DNA of 64,000 nucleotides from Flavobacterium limi (GCF_010645075.1 NZ_JAADZV010000014.1:61101-125100), one strand, 5' to 3'; positions 9,160-20,900 are shown, counted from the stretch's first letter. The notes: a model not told the origin generated them from the sequence alone. Program-made: numbers and translations.

Positions 9160-11304
9160 TTAATCTTTTACAGGTCGTGTCTTTTCCATCACTTTGAGTA
9201 AGTCTTCCTGCGTAAGCGCATAATCGTACAAACGGGCAGAAGCAATAAAACCTGAGAAATTCTCACCAATATCTGAAGCTCCTATTATGATTTTTGCCTT
9301 ATCAACAGCCGATGATAACAGCATGCTTTGCGAATTATCCAAAATGCCGTCTACATATATTTTTTCGACCACTCCGTCAAAAGTCAAAACGATATGATGC
9401 CATTTATCGGCTTCGGGAACTTTGGTATACTTCATATCAAAATGACCGTCTAAATGAACTCCTGCTCCATAATTTCCACTATTGTACGCCAGCGCATTGT
9501 ATGAATTTGCCAGACCAAATTTGCTCCTGTCACACCAGGAAACCATAATTTCTTTTTCGTTTGCGATCTGCGGATTTTTAACCCAGACTGCCACTGTGTA
9601 AGAACCATTCCATGCTAAACTTTTCGGTACGGGTTTATCCAGAATTAATGATCCGTTTATAAAATTGAATGCTTTTATTCCGTCCTGTTTTGTCAGGCTG
9701 ACTTCACCATTTTTTGTGAAATTCCCTCCAATATATCCTTTATTTGCAATTGTATTTAATGCTTTATTCTCTGGTATTTTAGAAGCATCGAGTTCAACCA
9801 GCAGTTTCTTAGTACTTTTAACAGCCGGATCTTTAGCCGATTTTTTATTATGTAAAGGCAATGGAATATCAAACAGGGAATCATATACTTTTATATTCCA
9901 GACTGCAGGGTAAAGTCCCGTTTTTTCTGTGCCCGAAATAGTTAGCTTTATATATCTTGCCGTTACATCATAATCGTCAATCATTGGGCTTCCTGCGACA
10001 CGATTGTTCGATTTATCAGCATACATAAACCAATTTTTTCCGTTCAGAGAATATTCAAGTTTGTATTGGTAATAATAACTGGCAAATTCAAATTGGGTCA
10101 TTACCCTTTTTATCTTTTTTTCAGCTCCAAAATCAACAATAAGATGCTGAGGAGTTATATTATCGGCAGCTTTCCACATAGTGGCATTATTATCATCTGT
10201 GGCAAATGAAGGTTTGTATTTATAGTCGTCTTCAGTTGATTTTAAATGATAATAAGACGATGCTGTAGTTTTTGCTCCAAGCGCAATATTTTCCGGAACT
10301 TCTGACTTTATCAATTCTTTTATTTCTTTGTTTGACGGTACTACTTTTTTGATGGTGGAATCATTTTCAAAAACCATTCGGTCCACACAAATCTGTCTGG
10401 CTAGTCCGCCGCGTGTCATTGGATAATCGTGTTTATGGTATACAATGCAATACTCGCCATTTTCTTCTAAAACCGAATGATGCCCCGGACCATGTACAGT
10501 CTTGTCTTCATTGGTGCTCAGAATCGGATTGTTTTTTCCCGGAGTGAAAGGTCCGTATGGAGAATCTGAATATGAATAACGAACATTATAGGTTTCATCA
10601 TGACAGGAAGCTCCGGAATACATCAGGACATATTTAGTGCCTTTTTTCATCATATAAGCCGCTTCAAAAGGAGCCGGTGTCTGCGCTAAGGGTATGTTTA
10701 CAGAATTAACCATACTACTCATGGTGCTTTTATCTAATTCACCAACAGCATACCCTCCGTTATAATGCACCCAGGTTCCCCAATATCCATAAATCTTGCC
10801 ATCTGAATCCTGAAAAAACTGCGCATCAAGCGACGGAAAACCTTCACGAGGATATCCATTTGAAATAACAGGTACATCATCCTGACTTAATTTTTCCCAG
10901 GGCCCAACGGGAGAATTTGAAACATAACCATAAATGTTACAGCCTATTTCGCAGTTTCCAAAATACAGATAATATTTTCCGTCTTTTCCCTGAAGAATAT
11001 CAGGAGCCCAAAAATTGGTAATGGATTTTGCTGAAAAAGAAGGGATTTCCATAACATAATTGTACCAGTTTTTAAAGTCTTTGCTGTACCAAACCGTAGG
11101 TACACCAGATGCCAGCATTTCATTATCCGTTGTGGCATAGATGTAATAAATGTCGCCAAACTTTTTAATTGTCGGATCGGCAAACCAGCCTGGTAAAATC
11201 GGATTTCCTGCTCCGGGAGCATTTATATCCATCATTTTCTGGCCTGGTATTTTTCCATAAAAAGCCAAAAGGATCAGACCATAAAAAAGTTTCTTTTTCA
11301 ACAT
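9160..11304 (-). CDS. GH43-family glycosidase with F5/8C and LamG modules
   Basis: A 714-residue exported enzyme with a signal peptide of about 22 residues. Residues 32-330 form a five-bladed GH43 propeller: general base Asp43 in PGWFADPT, pKa-modulating Asp160 in SLDAQFF and likely acid Glu214 in APFEAAY. Residues about 340-475 are a discoidin (F5/8 type C) domain, and residues 510-705 a LamG-like concanavalin fold (TVAVWVKNP, WHHIVLTFDG, ASARLYDYALT). GH43 enzymes commonly remove arabinose, xylose or beta-1,3-galactose; the exact activity cannot be read from the sequence. Galactan or arabinan side chains of arabinogalactan protein are plausible. It lies 39 bp after GH42 in the same run. Confidence 0.88.
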   Translation of the reverse strand: MLKKKLFYGLILLAFYGKIPGQKMMDINAPGAGNPILPGWFADPTIKKFGDIYYIYATTDNEMLASGVPTVWYSKDFKNWYNYVMEIPSFSAKSITNFWAPDILQGKDGKYYLYFGNCEIGCNIYGYVSNSPVGPWEKLSQDDVPVISNGYPREGFPSLDAQFFQDSDGKIYGYWGTWVHYNGGYAVGELDKSTMSSMVNSVNIPLAQTPAPFEAAYMMKKGTKYVLMYSGASCHDETYNVRYSYSDSPYGPFTPGKNNPILSTNEDKTVHGPGHHSVLEENGEYCIVYHKHDYPMTRGGLARQICVDRMVFENDSTIKKVVPSNKEIKELIKSEVPENIALGAKTTASSYYHLKSTEDDYKYKPSFATDDNNATMWKAADNITPQHLIVDFGAEKKIKRVMTQFEFASYYYQYKLEYSLNGKNWFMYADKSNNRVAGSPMIDDYDVTARYIKLTISGTEKTGLYPAVWNIKVYDSLFDIPLPLHNKKSAKDPAVKSTKKLLVELDASKIPENKALNTIANKGYIGGNFTKNGEVSLTKQDGIKAFNFINGSLILDKPVPKSLAWNGSYTVAVWVKNPQIANEKEIMVSWCDRSKFGLANSYNALAYNSGNYGAGVHLDGHFDMKYTKVPEADKWHHIVLTFDGVVEKIYVDGILDNSQSMLLSSAVDKAKIIIGASDIGENFSGFIASARLYDYALTQEDLLKVMEKTRPVKD

Positions 11305-11343
11305 GAGATTGTATAAATTAATCAGGTGATTGCCTTTTATAAA

Positions 11344-13440
11344 TTAATATTTCCAGACAAGGACATCAGCCGTTTTTATTGATTTTGTTCCAAAGATAAT
11401 TTTTGCGTTTTTTGATAAATTAAGGTCATAGGCCTTATCAGAATAATTAACCGCTATCCCGAACCCATCACGATAATCGACCATAATTCCTTCAGGATAA
11501 TCTTCGATTGATAGATTTTGTTTCTGATATAATTTTCGGATTACCTGTTTTTCAAGTTCACCATTTTTCGAATCTACACCAACATACGTCACAGTTCCTT
11601 TTCCTGATTTATGCGAAATAATCGCTGCTGTTCCTGCATAAAAATCACCTTCGTAGGTTCCCCACGTTTCTGTGCCGGTGTTAGGTTTTATTAAATCTCC
11701 CCAGCTTGTCCAGCTAAATTCCTTATTTTCAAATTTTATGGTGCCGGGTGACTGAGGCATCGGCAAATCATATGATTCTATTTGGGAACCTATCAGACTC
11801 CACATTGGCTCATAAAATTTAGATTCCCAAAGATGTCCCAGACGATTTTGAATTCCGGATCGGCAGCTCATGATTAAATTTCCTCCGTTCTTTGCGTACA
11901 AAGTCAGTTTGTCAATCATTTTCTGATCAATCATCTGATACGCCGGCACTATTAAAAATGGGTATTTTGAAAAGTTAGTGGTGTCCCTCACAAAATCAAC
12001 AGGCGCTCCAATAGATTTTGCGGCTTTGTAATATTTTAAAAAGTGCCCTATTGTATTCCATTCTTTGGTCTGTTTATTCAGTTCAATTCCCATCACATTA
12101 TCGGCATTGAATAGAATTCCGGTTTTGCGCTTTAAGTAATCATCCGGTAATTTTGTTTTGGCATCGTACTTTTTGCGAAGCGTATCTATTTCCTTTATAA
12201 ACTGTTTAAATTCCTGTCCTCCTGGTGTTGGCGTTACTCCATCTGTACCAACAATTCCGTAATGAAACTGCTCATAACCATACAAAGGTGCACGATAACG
12301 ATAGGTACAGGCAAACTTACTTCCTCCTGCAAAAACATGCCACAGCCACATTCGCACACTGCCCGGCAAAGGCTGCGGATTGATGCTTCCCCAGTTTACT
12401 TGTCCCGGCTGGAGTTCCATACAACCATACATACCCTTCAAGGGGCGAAAAAAATCATTGGACATTCCGATAGCCGTGTAGTCTCCTAAGCGATACCCAT
12501 TTTTCCCGACTCCCAGACTTGAACCGTAAACCAGATAACGAGTGTAACAGTCAAAATCGAGTTCCTTGCTCATTCCAACAAAACCTTCATTATAATTGGA
12601 CCTGTAATTTGAAGTGATCCATTGGTCTTTGCTAACATATTTTCGAATGGTCACTGCCTGTGAGTCTAAAAAAGTTGCGGTTTCTTCATCCGCAAATCGG
12701 TAATGATCCAGTTGTGAATGCAGGTTCATACCCCACTCCTTGTGCAGCGGAATATTTATCTCATCGAAACTGCTGTAAATACCGCTCCAGAATTTATTTC
12801 CCCAGGCATCATTCAGGGCATTAATGTTTTTATATTTTTCCTTTAGCCAGTTGCGGTAGCGCTGTTGTGCATCTGCTCCATAATCCAGAAAACGTGCCGG
12901 TTCATTGTCTACCTGCCAGCCTATAATGTTTTTATTATTACCGTATCTTTTTGCCAGCTGTTCAATCATCTTTAAGGAATAGCTTCGGTAATAATTACTT
13001 GAAAATGTTGCATGCTGTCTGGAACCGTGATCAGTTTTGGTTCCGTCCTCATACGTAGCAAGCACATCCGGATGTTTGCGCACCAGCCACACAGGAGGTG
13101 TTGCCGTCGAAGTACACATCACAATTTTCAGTTTGTATTTTGCAGCAATTCCCACTGCTTTATCAAGCCATTTAAAATCGTAAACACCTTCCTGAGGTTC
13201 GAGCTGTGCCCAGGCAAATTCTCCAAAGTGAGTAAATTCAAAACCCATTTCGGCAATGTTTTTAAGGTCTCGGTCCCATTGACTCTCATCCCAGTGTTCA
13301 GGATAATAATACACACCCACTGTAGTCAGGTCTTTCTTGGGAAAATATTTTTCGAAATTTTGGGCAATAGCATTTAAACCTGTTACTATTCCAAACAGGG
13401 TAAGCAGTAGTTTCTTTGAAAAGCTTGATCTGAATTTCAT
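11344..13440 (-). CDS. GH42 beta-galactosidase, exported
   Basis: A 698-residue enzyme with signal peptide (residues 1-27, NAIAQ). The TIM barrel starts with VGVYYYPEHWDESQW (41-55), carries the acid/base Glu180 in GWQVDNEP and the likely nucleophile Glu342 in CMELQPG. The middle Rossmann-like trimerisation domain and the small C-terminal beta domain complete normal GH42 length. Most GH42 enzymes are cytoplasmic, so an exported one is typical of Bacteroidota loci where oligosaccharides are trimmed in the periplasm. Beta-linked galactose of arabinogalactan is a likely target. It starts 9 bp after the DUF5695-like gene, which indicates co-transcription. Confidence 0.9.
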   Translation of the reverse strand: MKFRSSFSKKLLLTLFGIVTGLNAIAQNFEKYFPKKDLTTVGVYYYPEHWDESQWDRDLKNIAEMGFEFTHFGEFAWAQLEPQEGVYDFKWLDKAVGIAAKYKLKIVMCTSTATPPVWLVRKHPDVLATYEDGTKTDHGSRQHATFSSNYYRSYSLKMIEQLAKRYGNNKNIIGWQVDNEPARFLDYGADAQQRYRNWLKEKYKNINALNDAWGNKFWSGIYSSFDEINIPLHKEWGMNLHSQLDHYRFADEETATFLDSQAVTIRKYVSKDQWITSNYRSNYNEGFVGMSKELDFDCYTRYLVYGSSLGVGKNGYRLGDYTAIGMSNDFFRPLKGMYGCMELQPGQVNWGSINPQPLPGSVRMWLWHVFAGGSKFACTYRYRAPLYGYEQFHYGIVGTDGVTPTPGGQEFKQFIKEIDTLRKKYDAKTKLPDDYLKRKTGILFNADNVMGIELNKQTKEWNTIGHFLKYYKAAKSIGAPVDFVRDTTNFSKYPFLIVPAYQMIDQKMIDKLTLYAKNGGNLIMSCRSGIQNRLGHLWESKFYEPMWSLIGSQIESYDLPMPQSPGTIKFENKEFSWTSWGDLIKPNTGTETWGTYEGDFYAGTAAIISHKSGKGTVTYVGVDSKNGELEKQVIRKLYQKQNLSIEDYPEGIMVDYRDGFGIAVNYSDKAYDLNLSKNAKIIFGTKSIKTADVLVWKY

Positions 13441-13449
13441 TCTTATATT

Positions 13450-16140
13450 TTAAAAAATAATTTGAACCGGTTTGTTTTTTAAAGCAATTTTATACGCACC
13501 TCTTTCTTTTTTATAAGACAATTTCACATCCTGATCTACTCTTAAATAAGCATTTGGCGTGTAAGTTGTTTTAGGATCTAAAGTAATTGTTACAGCACCG
13601 GTTTTGGTATTATAACTTACTTTTTTAAATGTTCCCGCATCCAGAGTCAATCCTATTTTTTTTGGTGCAATAAATACTTTCGATTTAGCCGCTGTAGTAA
13701 TTTCTACCTCAACTTCATCTCCTTTTTCTGTTACATTACCTCCAAAAGCCAGCCAGCCAAAATCTTTTTCATTGGTAATAAATGTTGCCGTATTGACCGC
13801 ATAACCAAAGAAACCGGAACCGTAATCACCTGATAAATAATCAATTTTAAGCGTTTCAGGATACGAATGAAAAGCAGCCGGCCCAAAACCATCTTCGGTA
13901 ATATTTGAAATACCACCCAATAATCCGCCGTATCCTACTTTTAGCAGATGAAAATTATCCGGAGTCTTTTTGTATTCTTCAAGTACCGGAATCGCATTCA
14001 GAGCCGAACCATAATGATGAATCTGGCGTTCTACTCTTGATAATTTCCCTCCGTATAAGAAATCCCAGTATCTGCGGGCATTCCCATTATACGCCCAGTG
14101 TGGCATCGAAGGCATATAGGCTAAAATAGCATCAAGGGTAACTTTGGCTTTATCATTATACCCAAAATAATCCGACCACATATACACTTCTTCCTGCCCT
14201 GTTGAATCCCAAGGCATTTCACTTCCAAAAGGATAATTTAAGCTTCTCCAGTGATCGGCTCTTACCTTCATTTTTGTTTCCAGATTATTTGCCATTTCGG
14301 TATAGCCTTCAGTTTTTAAATCTTTTAAAATCAATAAAAAAACGGTTCCTTCCATTTGTCCAAACTGCGCATAATACGGTGCCAGTCTGGTCATGGCGAT
14401 ACTGGTTTCATAGGCATTTTTTAAGTACCAGTCCCAGCTGTGATTGGTAACCAAACCTTCGTGATATCGTGCAAGGCGGTACATTGTCCAGTGCGCAGCT
14501 GCTACATGTGGATAATTATACGATCTTCCGGGATCATCAGAACCTTTTTTGTCCCATGCAGCCCAGGTTTTATAATTTACATCTTTACTGTATGTTCCTT
14601 CCGGCATTAATTTTGGCTCGTAATAAAAAACACTTTTTTTAACACCGTATTTTAATGTATCTGCTGAGTTGTACTGAATACCGCCCCAAAGTGTTTTGTC
14701 TACAAACTGCTCCAGTTTTTCTATTTCCTCTTTTTTAGGCTCGATTAATTGTTTCATAATCGCACCAAGCCATCCTCCTGCACCACCTTCATCACTAAGC
14801 CCTGCTATCCAGACACGGCTGTCCTGACGTACCTGTTTTTTGGTTTCATAATCGTATGAGATTACAGAAGGGTTTCGGTGAAACGGATCATTTTTCTCAT
14901 CAAACCATTGTGCTGTTGTAGAAAAATGACCAAAATCAGCCACTGTATTGGCTTCTGATTTGATGACTTTATAATTGATGGTCTGTACTAATCCATCTTC
15001 GTAGGTTACGGTTAATCGGGCTCTCCCCCATTTTTTCCCCTGAACTGCATATTGAAAATATCCGTTCTTGTTTTTTGATTTTTCGGTTACGGTCAAAGCA
15101 CCTTCGGGCTCAATTATAAAAGATTTAACTGCTTTTTTATATTTCAGAAAAAGCTGTCCGTTTACATCCAGCGGCAATACATATCCTGGAACTCCAACTG
15201 CTAAAGGATGTTCATTTTGAATTAAAGCAGACTGAATATTATTGATCTGATCTACGAGTACAAATTTCAAAGCAAAACTTTTCGATTCGCCCTCCTGAAG
15301 CGTCAGAGATGTTGGCGTATTCCATTGTTCTGCCGTTTTCCATTCCTGCTCTGCATACGCTTTACTTAGCGGCATCCATTCGTGGAAACCTTCAAAAACA
15401 ATGCTTCTTGGTGTTTCATCATCCAATAAAGGACGATAGGCTTCAAATGGCATATTTTCTTCCGGAAGCAATAATAATGCAGGTCCGTGGCCGCTTAATC
15501 TTTTTACTTCCAGATAACCGGCATCATTGCCTATATAGGGATCAAAAAACACATTTTGAACATGCGTTTCATCTAATGTTTTTCCTTCCAGAATATTATT
15601 GAAAATCATCGGAATTCCCAAAGCTCCTATTTCTACAGCGGTATTAGATTTGTTTTTTATTTCGAAACGCAGAATCAGGTTTCCGTTCTTTTCTTCGTAA
15701 AAACGCTGTATGCTTACCGGAATATCCTGTGGCAGTGTATTAGAAAGATCGGCAGCTGCCAAAACGGTTCCTGAAGCATTCAAAGCAGTAACCGCAGCTC
15801 GCTTAGCGGCCGTCGAATAGCTTTTCCATGTTCCGTCTGCTGCTTTGATACGAAGATTGATATCTCCTAATTGATATAATCCGTCTTTATCACGAATCGC
15901 CAAACGGTCACCTGGTGTAAAGTCGAAGGTTTTCTCTGCAATTGGAGACAAAGCCGCAACAGTTTGTGATGCTTTTACCAATTTTAATTCAAACGATTTT
16001 GTAGTCAGGCTGATAAATCCTTTGTCGATTTCTAAGGTCGATTTTTTCGCTTTGATTTTATCCCAATATTCCTGCGCCTTTAGATTATTTGAAACAATTA
16101 AGCAGCAAACCATCAGAGCCAATACTTTTATTTTTTTCAT
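13450..16140 (-). CDS. Exported DUF5695-like protein, probable carbohydrate-active enzyme
   Basis: An 896-residue protein with signal peptide (residues 1-23, LKAQ). The N-terminal ~330 residues look like a beta-sandwich. Residues about 400-800 are helix-rich with many Trp/Tyr/Asp motifs (NHSWDWYLKNAYET, YNYPHVAAAHWTMYRLAR, DWYL, EMPWDSTGQEE), the look of an alpha/alpha-barrel glycosidase or lyase. The C-terminal 90 residues are again beta. I place it in DUF5695 from memory of that family, with moderate certainty, and know no proven activity for it. Its position between the DUF885 peptidase (60 bp) and GH42 (9 bp) makes a role in glycan breakdown likely. I cannot name catalytic residues. Confidence 0.65.
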   Translation of the reverse strand: MKKIKVLALMVCCLIVSNNLKAQEYWDKIKAKKSTLEIDKGFISLTTKSFELKLVKASQTVAALSPIAEKTFDFTPGDRLAIRDKDGLYQLGDINLRIKAADGTWKSYSTAAKRAAVTALNASGTVLAAADLSNTLPQDIPVSIQRFYEEKNGNLILRFEIKNKSNTAVEIGALGIPMIFNNILEGKTLDETHVQNVFFDPYIGNDAGYLEVKRLSGHGPALLLLPEENMPFEAYRPLLDDETPRSIVFEGFHEWMPLSKAYAEQEWKTAEQWNTPTSLTLQEGESKSFALKFVLVDQINNIQSALIQNEHPLAVGVPGYVLPLDVNGQLFLKYKKAVKSFIIEPEGALTVTEKSKNKNGYFQYAVQGKKWGRARLTVTYEDGLVQTINYKVIKSEANTVADFGHFSTTAQWFDEKNDPFHRNPSVISYDYETKKQVRQDSRVWIAGLSDEGGAGGWLGAIMKQLIEPKKEEIEKLEQFVDKTLWGGIQYNSADTLKYGVKKSVFYYEPKLMPEGTYSKDVNYKTWAAWDKKGSDDPGRSYNYPHVAAAHWTMYRLARYHEGLVTNHSWDWYLKNAYETSIAMTRLAPYYAQFGQMEGTVFLLILKDLKTEGYTEMANNLETKMKVRADHWRSLNYPFGSEMPWDSTGQEEVYMWSDYFGYNDKAKVTLDAILAYMPSMPHWAYNGNARRYWDFLYGGKLSRVERQIHHYGSALNAIPVLEEYKKTPDNFHLLKVGYGGLLGGISNITEDGFGPAAFHSYPETLKIDYLSGDYGSGFFGYAVNTATFITNEKDFGWLAFGGNVTEKGDEVEVEITTAAKSKVFIAPKKIGLTLDAGTFKKVSYNTKTGAVTITLDPKTTYTPNAYLRVDQDVKLSYKKERGAYKIALKNKPVQIIF

Positions 16141-16200
16141 AACTTGTTATTTTTAAGACCGAATAAAAGGTTATTCAAGATCTATATTTTACTTTTTCAA

Positions 16201-17892
16201 TTATTTAAAATCGGTCGAAAACTTCCAGTTCGTTTTATAATCTTCAGAAACGGGTAAATCTTCTAACAAAATCCTGAGCATTTCAACCGGCATTATATTT
16301 TCTTTTAAAACACGGTCATGAAATTGTTTTTCTGTCCATCCTTTTGCTAATAATTCATTTCTTAGCGCAAAAAACTGCAATCCTCCTGTCATATAAGCTA
16401 CCTGATATAATGGTGCGTCTCCGCTGGCAAACGAACGTCTGACTTCTGCTTGTGCATTTGCTCTTTCGTGCCCTACTTCATTCACTAATAAATCAATACA
16501 TTGCTGGGGTGTCATTTCTCCTAAATGATATTTTAACGAAAAAATGATTCTCGCACAGCGGTGAATTCTCCAGAATAACATTCCTAATTTTTGTTCCGGT
16601 GTCTGCGGGAATTGTTTGTTCCAAAGAATAATTTCCCAGTACAAAGCCCAGCCTTCCATCCAGAAAGGAGTATCAAAAGGCTGACGATACGATTTGTAAC
16701 GGCTGTTCATAAAAAACTGCAGGTTATGTCCCGGCAATAATTCGTGCTGAACGGTTGCAAAAGAAAAATTAGGATTGTTCCCGCGCATGCTCATCAGTTT
16801 ATCTTTCTGATCCATGTCTTCAGTTGGATACGAAATACTGATTTCCCAGCCCCCGGTAAAAAACGGATTTATTTTTTGACGTTCCGGCGTCATCATAATC
16901 ATCTGCCAGGTTTCTTTCGTCAGTTCCGGAAAAGTTATCAAATCCCGGTCTTCAATAAATTTTACGGACTTATTGTATAAATCTGTTATCGCCTGAGGCT
17001 GTTCTCCGGCTGGAACATAAGTATCTTTTACATGTTCTAATGCTTTTTTCCAGTCTTTTCCATAACCCAATTCGGTTGAAGCTTTGATCATTTCATTTTT
17101 ACACCACTCAAATTGTTTCTGAGCAGCTGTAATTAATTCTTCAGGAGAATACGGAATATATTCATAAGACAAACTTTTGATTATGGCATCTCTTCCGATC
17201 GGTTTTCCTATAATGCCGCTTCCGTCATCTTTTACACTGGTTTTGGCATAATTGGTTTTTAAAAATTCTTCGTAGGTTTTAAGTTTCTCCGACAGCTGTT
17301 TATACGGTTTTTCCATCCACCAGGTAAAATCAGGATCGTAGCTGTAATAGAATTCATAAGCCTCTTTTAATGATTTTTCAAAAGACAAAACTATTTTTGA
17401 AGCTTTATCGGCAGCAAACCAGTCTTTGAAAGGTTTACTTTTCAGCTGTTCTGTTTTTTTATCAATAACAACTCCCGCAACATCAAACGCTTTTGCAAGC
17501 TGACTGGCAACCGGTCGTTTTCCTCTTCGTCTTTCCGTTATAAAAAGATTAATCTCACCTGTAAAATCAAGTACTGAAGCTACTTCTTTGTATGCCTTGT
17601 ATTCGATTTGTAAAAAATAGTCTCCTTTATTAATCAAATTTTGCAATAACAAATAATCTACTTTTCCGTCTTTAGACAGATTTTTAAAATCAATATTTTT
17701 TACTGTTTTAGACCAGTCTGCATAAAATTTAGAAAACCGCACATAGTATTCCTCCGATTCATTATTGGAATAAAAATTTTGCAGGGCGGTTTTATCTGCC
17801 TGAAATGCGTTGACCACATCTATAAGTTCGCTGGAAAACGAGGGTGTCATCATAAATAAAAATAAAATAAGGCTTAAAATTGATTTTTTCAT
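16201..17892 (-). CDS. DUF885 family zinc peptidase, exported
   Basis: A 563-residue, mostly helical protein with a signal peptide of about 20 residues (TPSFSS). It carries the DUF885 zinc motif HELLPGH (383-389) and the downstream FWMEGWALYWE helix with the third-ligand glutamate. DUF885 members are distant relatives of M2/M3/M32-type carboxypeptidases. In this operon it would trim peptides in the periplasm after the endoprotease has acted. It is 37 bp downstream of the GH127 gene. Its specificity, including whether it can pass hydroxyproline, is not visible in the sequence. Confidence 0.85.
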   Translation of the reverse strand: MKKSILSLILFLFMMTPSFSSELIDVVNAFQADKTALQNFYSNNESEEYYVRFSKFYADWSKTVKNIDFKNLSKDGKVDYLLLQNLINKGDYFLQIEYKAYKEVASVLDFTGEINLFITERRRGKRPVASQLAKAFDVAGVVIDKKTEQLKSKPFKDWFAADKASKIVLSFEKSLKEAYEFYYSYDPDFTWWMEKPYKQLSEKLKTYEEFLKTNYAKTSVKDDGSGIIGKPIGRDAIIKSLSYEYIPYSPEELITAAQKQFEWCKNEMIKASTELGYGKDWKKALEHVKDTYVPAGEQPQAITDLYNKSVKFIEDRDLITFPELTKETWQMIMMTPERQKINPFFTGGWEISISYPTEDMDQKDKLMSMRGNNPNFSFATVQHELLPGHNLQFFMNSRYKSYRQPFDTPFWMEGWALYWEIILWNKQFPQTPEQKLGMLFWRIHRCARIIFSLKYHLGEMTPQQCIDLLVNEVGHERANAQAEVRRSFASGDAPLYQVAYMTGGLQFFALRNELLAKGWTEKQFHDRVLKENIMPVEMLRILLEDLPVSEDYKTNWKFSTDFK

Positions 17893-17929
17893 GCTTTTGA
17901 TTTGATGATTTTTAATGCTTTTCGAACTG

Positions 17930-20900
17930 TTATTTCAATGTAACATCAAGATAAACCGAATGACGTCCGTAGGTTTCATAAAAAGGTTTGTAAAGAACAC
18001 CATCGATCGTAAATTCCAGTTTTTTAGGATCTCCCTGAATCGATTTGCTGATATCTTTTACATCAAAAGTCACTTTTCTCCAGTCTTTTCTCGGTTCCGT
18101 TTCCTGTGCTGCTAATAACACCGGACCGTAAAATAAACTCGCAACATTCTGCTGATCCATTACAGGTTCCAAATGGAATTCAAACGGCATGTGCAGTTCG
18201 ATTGTATCCGCATCTTTCCATTTGCGTTTTAACGTCAGATAGCTTCCCGGCTGTGCCTTAACCTTTTCTTCTTTGCCATTTATTTTTACAAAAAATCCTT
18301 TTGTTGCCCAATGCGGTACACGAACATTGATATCAAAATTACCGCTTCCTTTAATCGTTAACTTAGTAAAATCTTCTTTAGGAAAATCTGTGGTCTGCGT
18401 GATGGTTACCTTTTTCTCTGTCCAGTTTAAAGTTGACGGCACATACAGATTGACATAAAGTACTTTGTTGTCTGCACTTTTAAAATAAACCGAATTTTGA
18501 AATTTCGTATTGCTTTCTATCGCAGTTCCGTTACAGCAGGTAAATCCTGTCATATGCGGATTTCCAAACTGTTTTACAGACCCGGGTCTTAACGGAACGT
18601 GATACGTATTCGCCGGACTGTCCTGTGCTACAGAAGATAGTATGTGATTGTAAAGTCCGCGTTCATAGTAATCCATCAATTCACCTCGCTGTTCGTATAA
18701 AAACAAATCTCCGGTTAGTTTCAGCATGTTATAAGTTGCACAAGTTTCGTTTTGACCGCCTGAAGAAAAACCATTTTCGTAAATCGTGGCCGGCTGACTG
18801 ATAAAACATTCTGCATTGGCAGGGTTTCTGGCTCCTGCAACCCCTCCGATACTGTACATATAATCGTTTACCGTTTTGTACCAAAAGTTTTCGGCTATAT
18901 GATAATAATCCGAAGTATTAGAATCACGGTACATTTCAAGTGCTCCCATAATCTGCGGAATATGCTGATTGGCATGCAGTCCGCGGAAAGTATCCACATT
19001 TTTTGCCAGTCCGTGAGAATGATTTGCATCACCGTAAAACACTTTGATGTTGTCAAATAGTTTTGCAACTTCTAAATAATGAGGGTCTTTTGTGATTCGG
19101 TATAAACGTGCCATCGCTTCATTCATTCCGCCAAATTCTCCGGCAATGTATCTGTTCCACATACTGATCAGTGTTTCTGTAGGCAGTTTTTTCATTCGGG
19201 CATACACCCAGTCTCCCATTCCTTTGGCAGTTTCAAGTGCTTTTTCGTTACCGCTTACTTCGTAAACATCCATTAAACCCGCCATAATTTTATGTAAAGT
19301 GTAATAAGGCGCCCAAATCTGCGTTTTTTGACCTCCGTAAGTGGCTCCTTTTTCCAGCATAATAAACTGATCCGGTGGATATGCGCTGATAAATCCTTTT
19401 CCCCAGTTCCAGTAATCAGTACGAATTCCTTCCGGACTTAAGTCTGAATCATAGTCTGTTTTTCCCGGTCCCGGAGGCACTGCTGTAGGATCTGACACAA
19501 ACTTATGTCCTGCCTCTTTTGGCTGTCCCGAAAGCTGAGCCAACTGATACAAAGTATTGACCATATACTGCATCTTGTCTGCAAAATTGGCCTGTAATGC
19601 TTTGTCGTAACCTGTGCTTGCATAAGCCTGAGCAATGGCAGTCAGGTAATGTCCCGTTGCGTGTCCGCGTAATTTTGTTTCCTGCGTATCCCAAACGCCA
19701 AGCGGTTCTGCTTCTTTTGGCTGTTCCTGCCCAAAAGCATTACGAAACATATAAAGAAAAGAATCCGGATCTGTGGTAGCAAGTGTTGAAATGAACTTAT
19801 TGCGGTTCTCAATAAATTTGGTTTCCTGACCGCCAATATCATCATTTAAGGTAACCTCATCAAGACTAAAAACTTCCAGTTTACGCTTTGGTGCAGCTGC
19901 TATTTTTGCTTCTTTTACGGTGATAACTGCTTTTGGCTTTAAATCGGTTCCGGAAACAATTCCTGTTACGGTATATTGCCCTGCTTTAAGCACTTCGCTA
20001 TTGTCTTTTGGCGAAGGCCAGATCACACGCACTTCGGGTCCCTGAACGCCATCACGGTAAACTCCTTTTAAATAAGATGGTATTCTTGGCAGATATCCTG
20101 TTGTAGTTTCTACCTGAATATCCGGAACACTGATCAGATATTGATTGTACAGCTGTGGAGCTGTTTTTGAAAAGGCAGGCAGATCTGCAGCCTGTTCTTC
20201 CGGCGCTTCTTCCTCCTGACCTTCTTTTAATGCATTTTTATAAATTCTGTTGATTTGCTTTTCATTTAAAGAAACTCTGTAAATCCTGAAATCGTGCAGT
20301 TTAGCGTTCAAATAAGGATCGTCTTCTGATAATGATTTCCCTATGAAAAGTTTAGATTTACTGTCAAATAACTGATTCAAATTTAATTCAGCATTCTTTG
20401 TTTCGCCAGTCAATACGCCATTCACGTAAGTGCTAACTGTTTTTGACGGAATATTAAGTACGACTGCGATATGATTCCATTTATTTATGGCTATGGCAGG
20501 TGAAGACGTATTGTATTGAACTCCTTTTCCTGTTGTAATTTCTGTCTGAAGTCCTTCTTTGGCCTGAGTTCCGGCCGGTGCGGCATAAAAATGTGAACTG
20601 ATACTTTTTCCGAAATCAAAAAAACGCTGCCCTTTTTGCGCAGAACGCAGATAAATCCAGCCGGTGATACTTAACGATTCTTCACCTATGATTCCTTCAC
20701 CCGGAACAGAGACAAAAGCTTTACTGTCTGCCGGTAACGAAAGTACTTTACCAAACAGGTCATCGTTTACAAACTTTACTTTTACATCCTCGATTTTACC
20801 GTGCAGATTGTTTCGGGACCAGTCTTTTGCATCGCCGTCAAAAACATAGCGGGCAATTAATCCTGTTTCGCCAATTCCGTCTAAAATCTGATCACCATTT

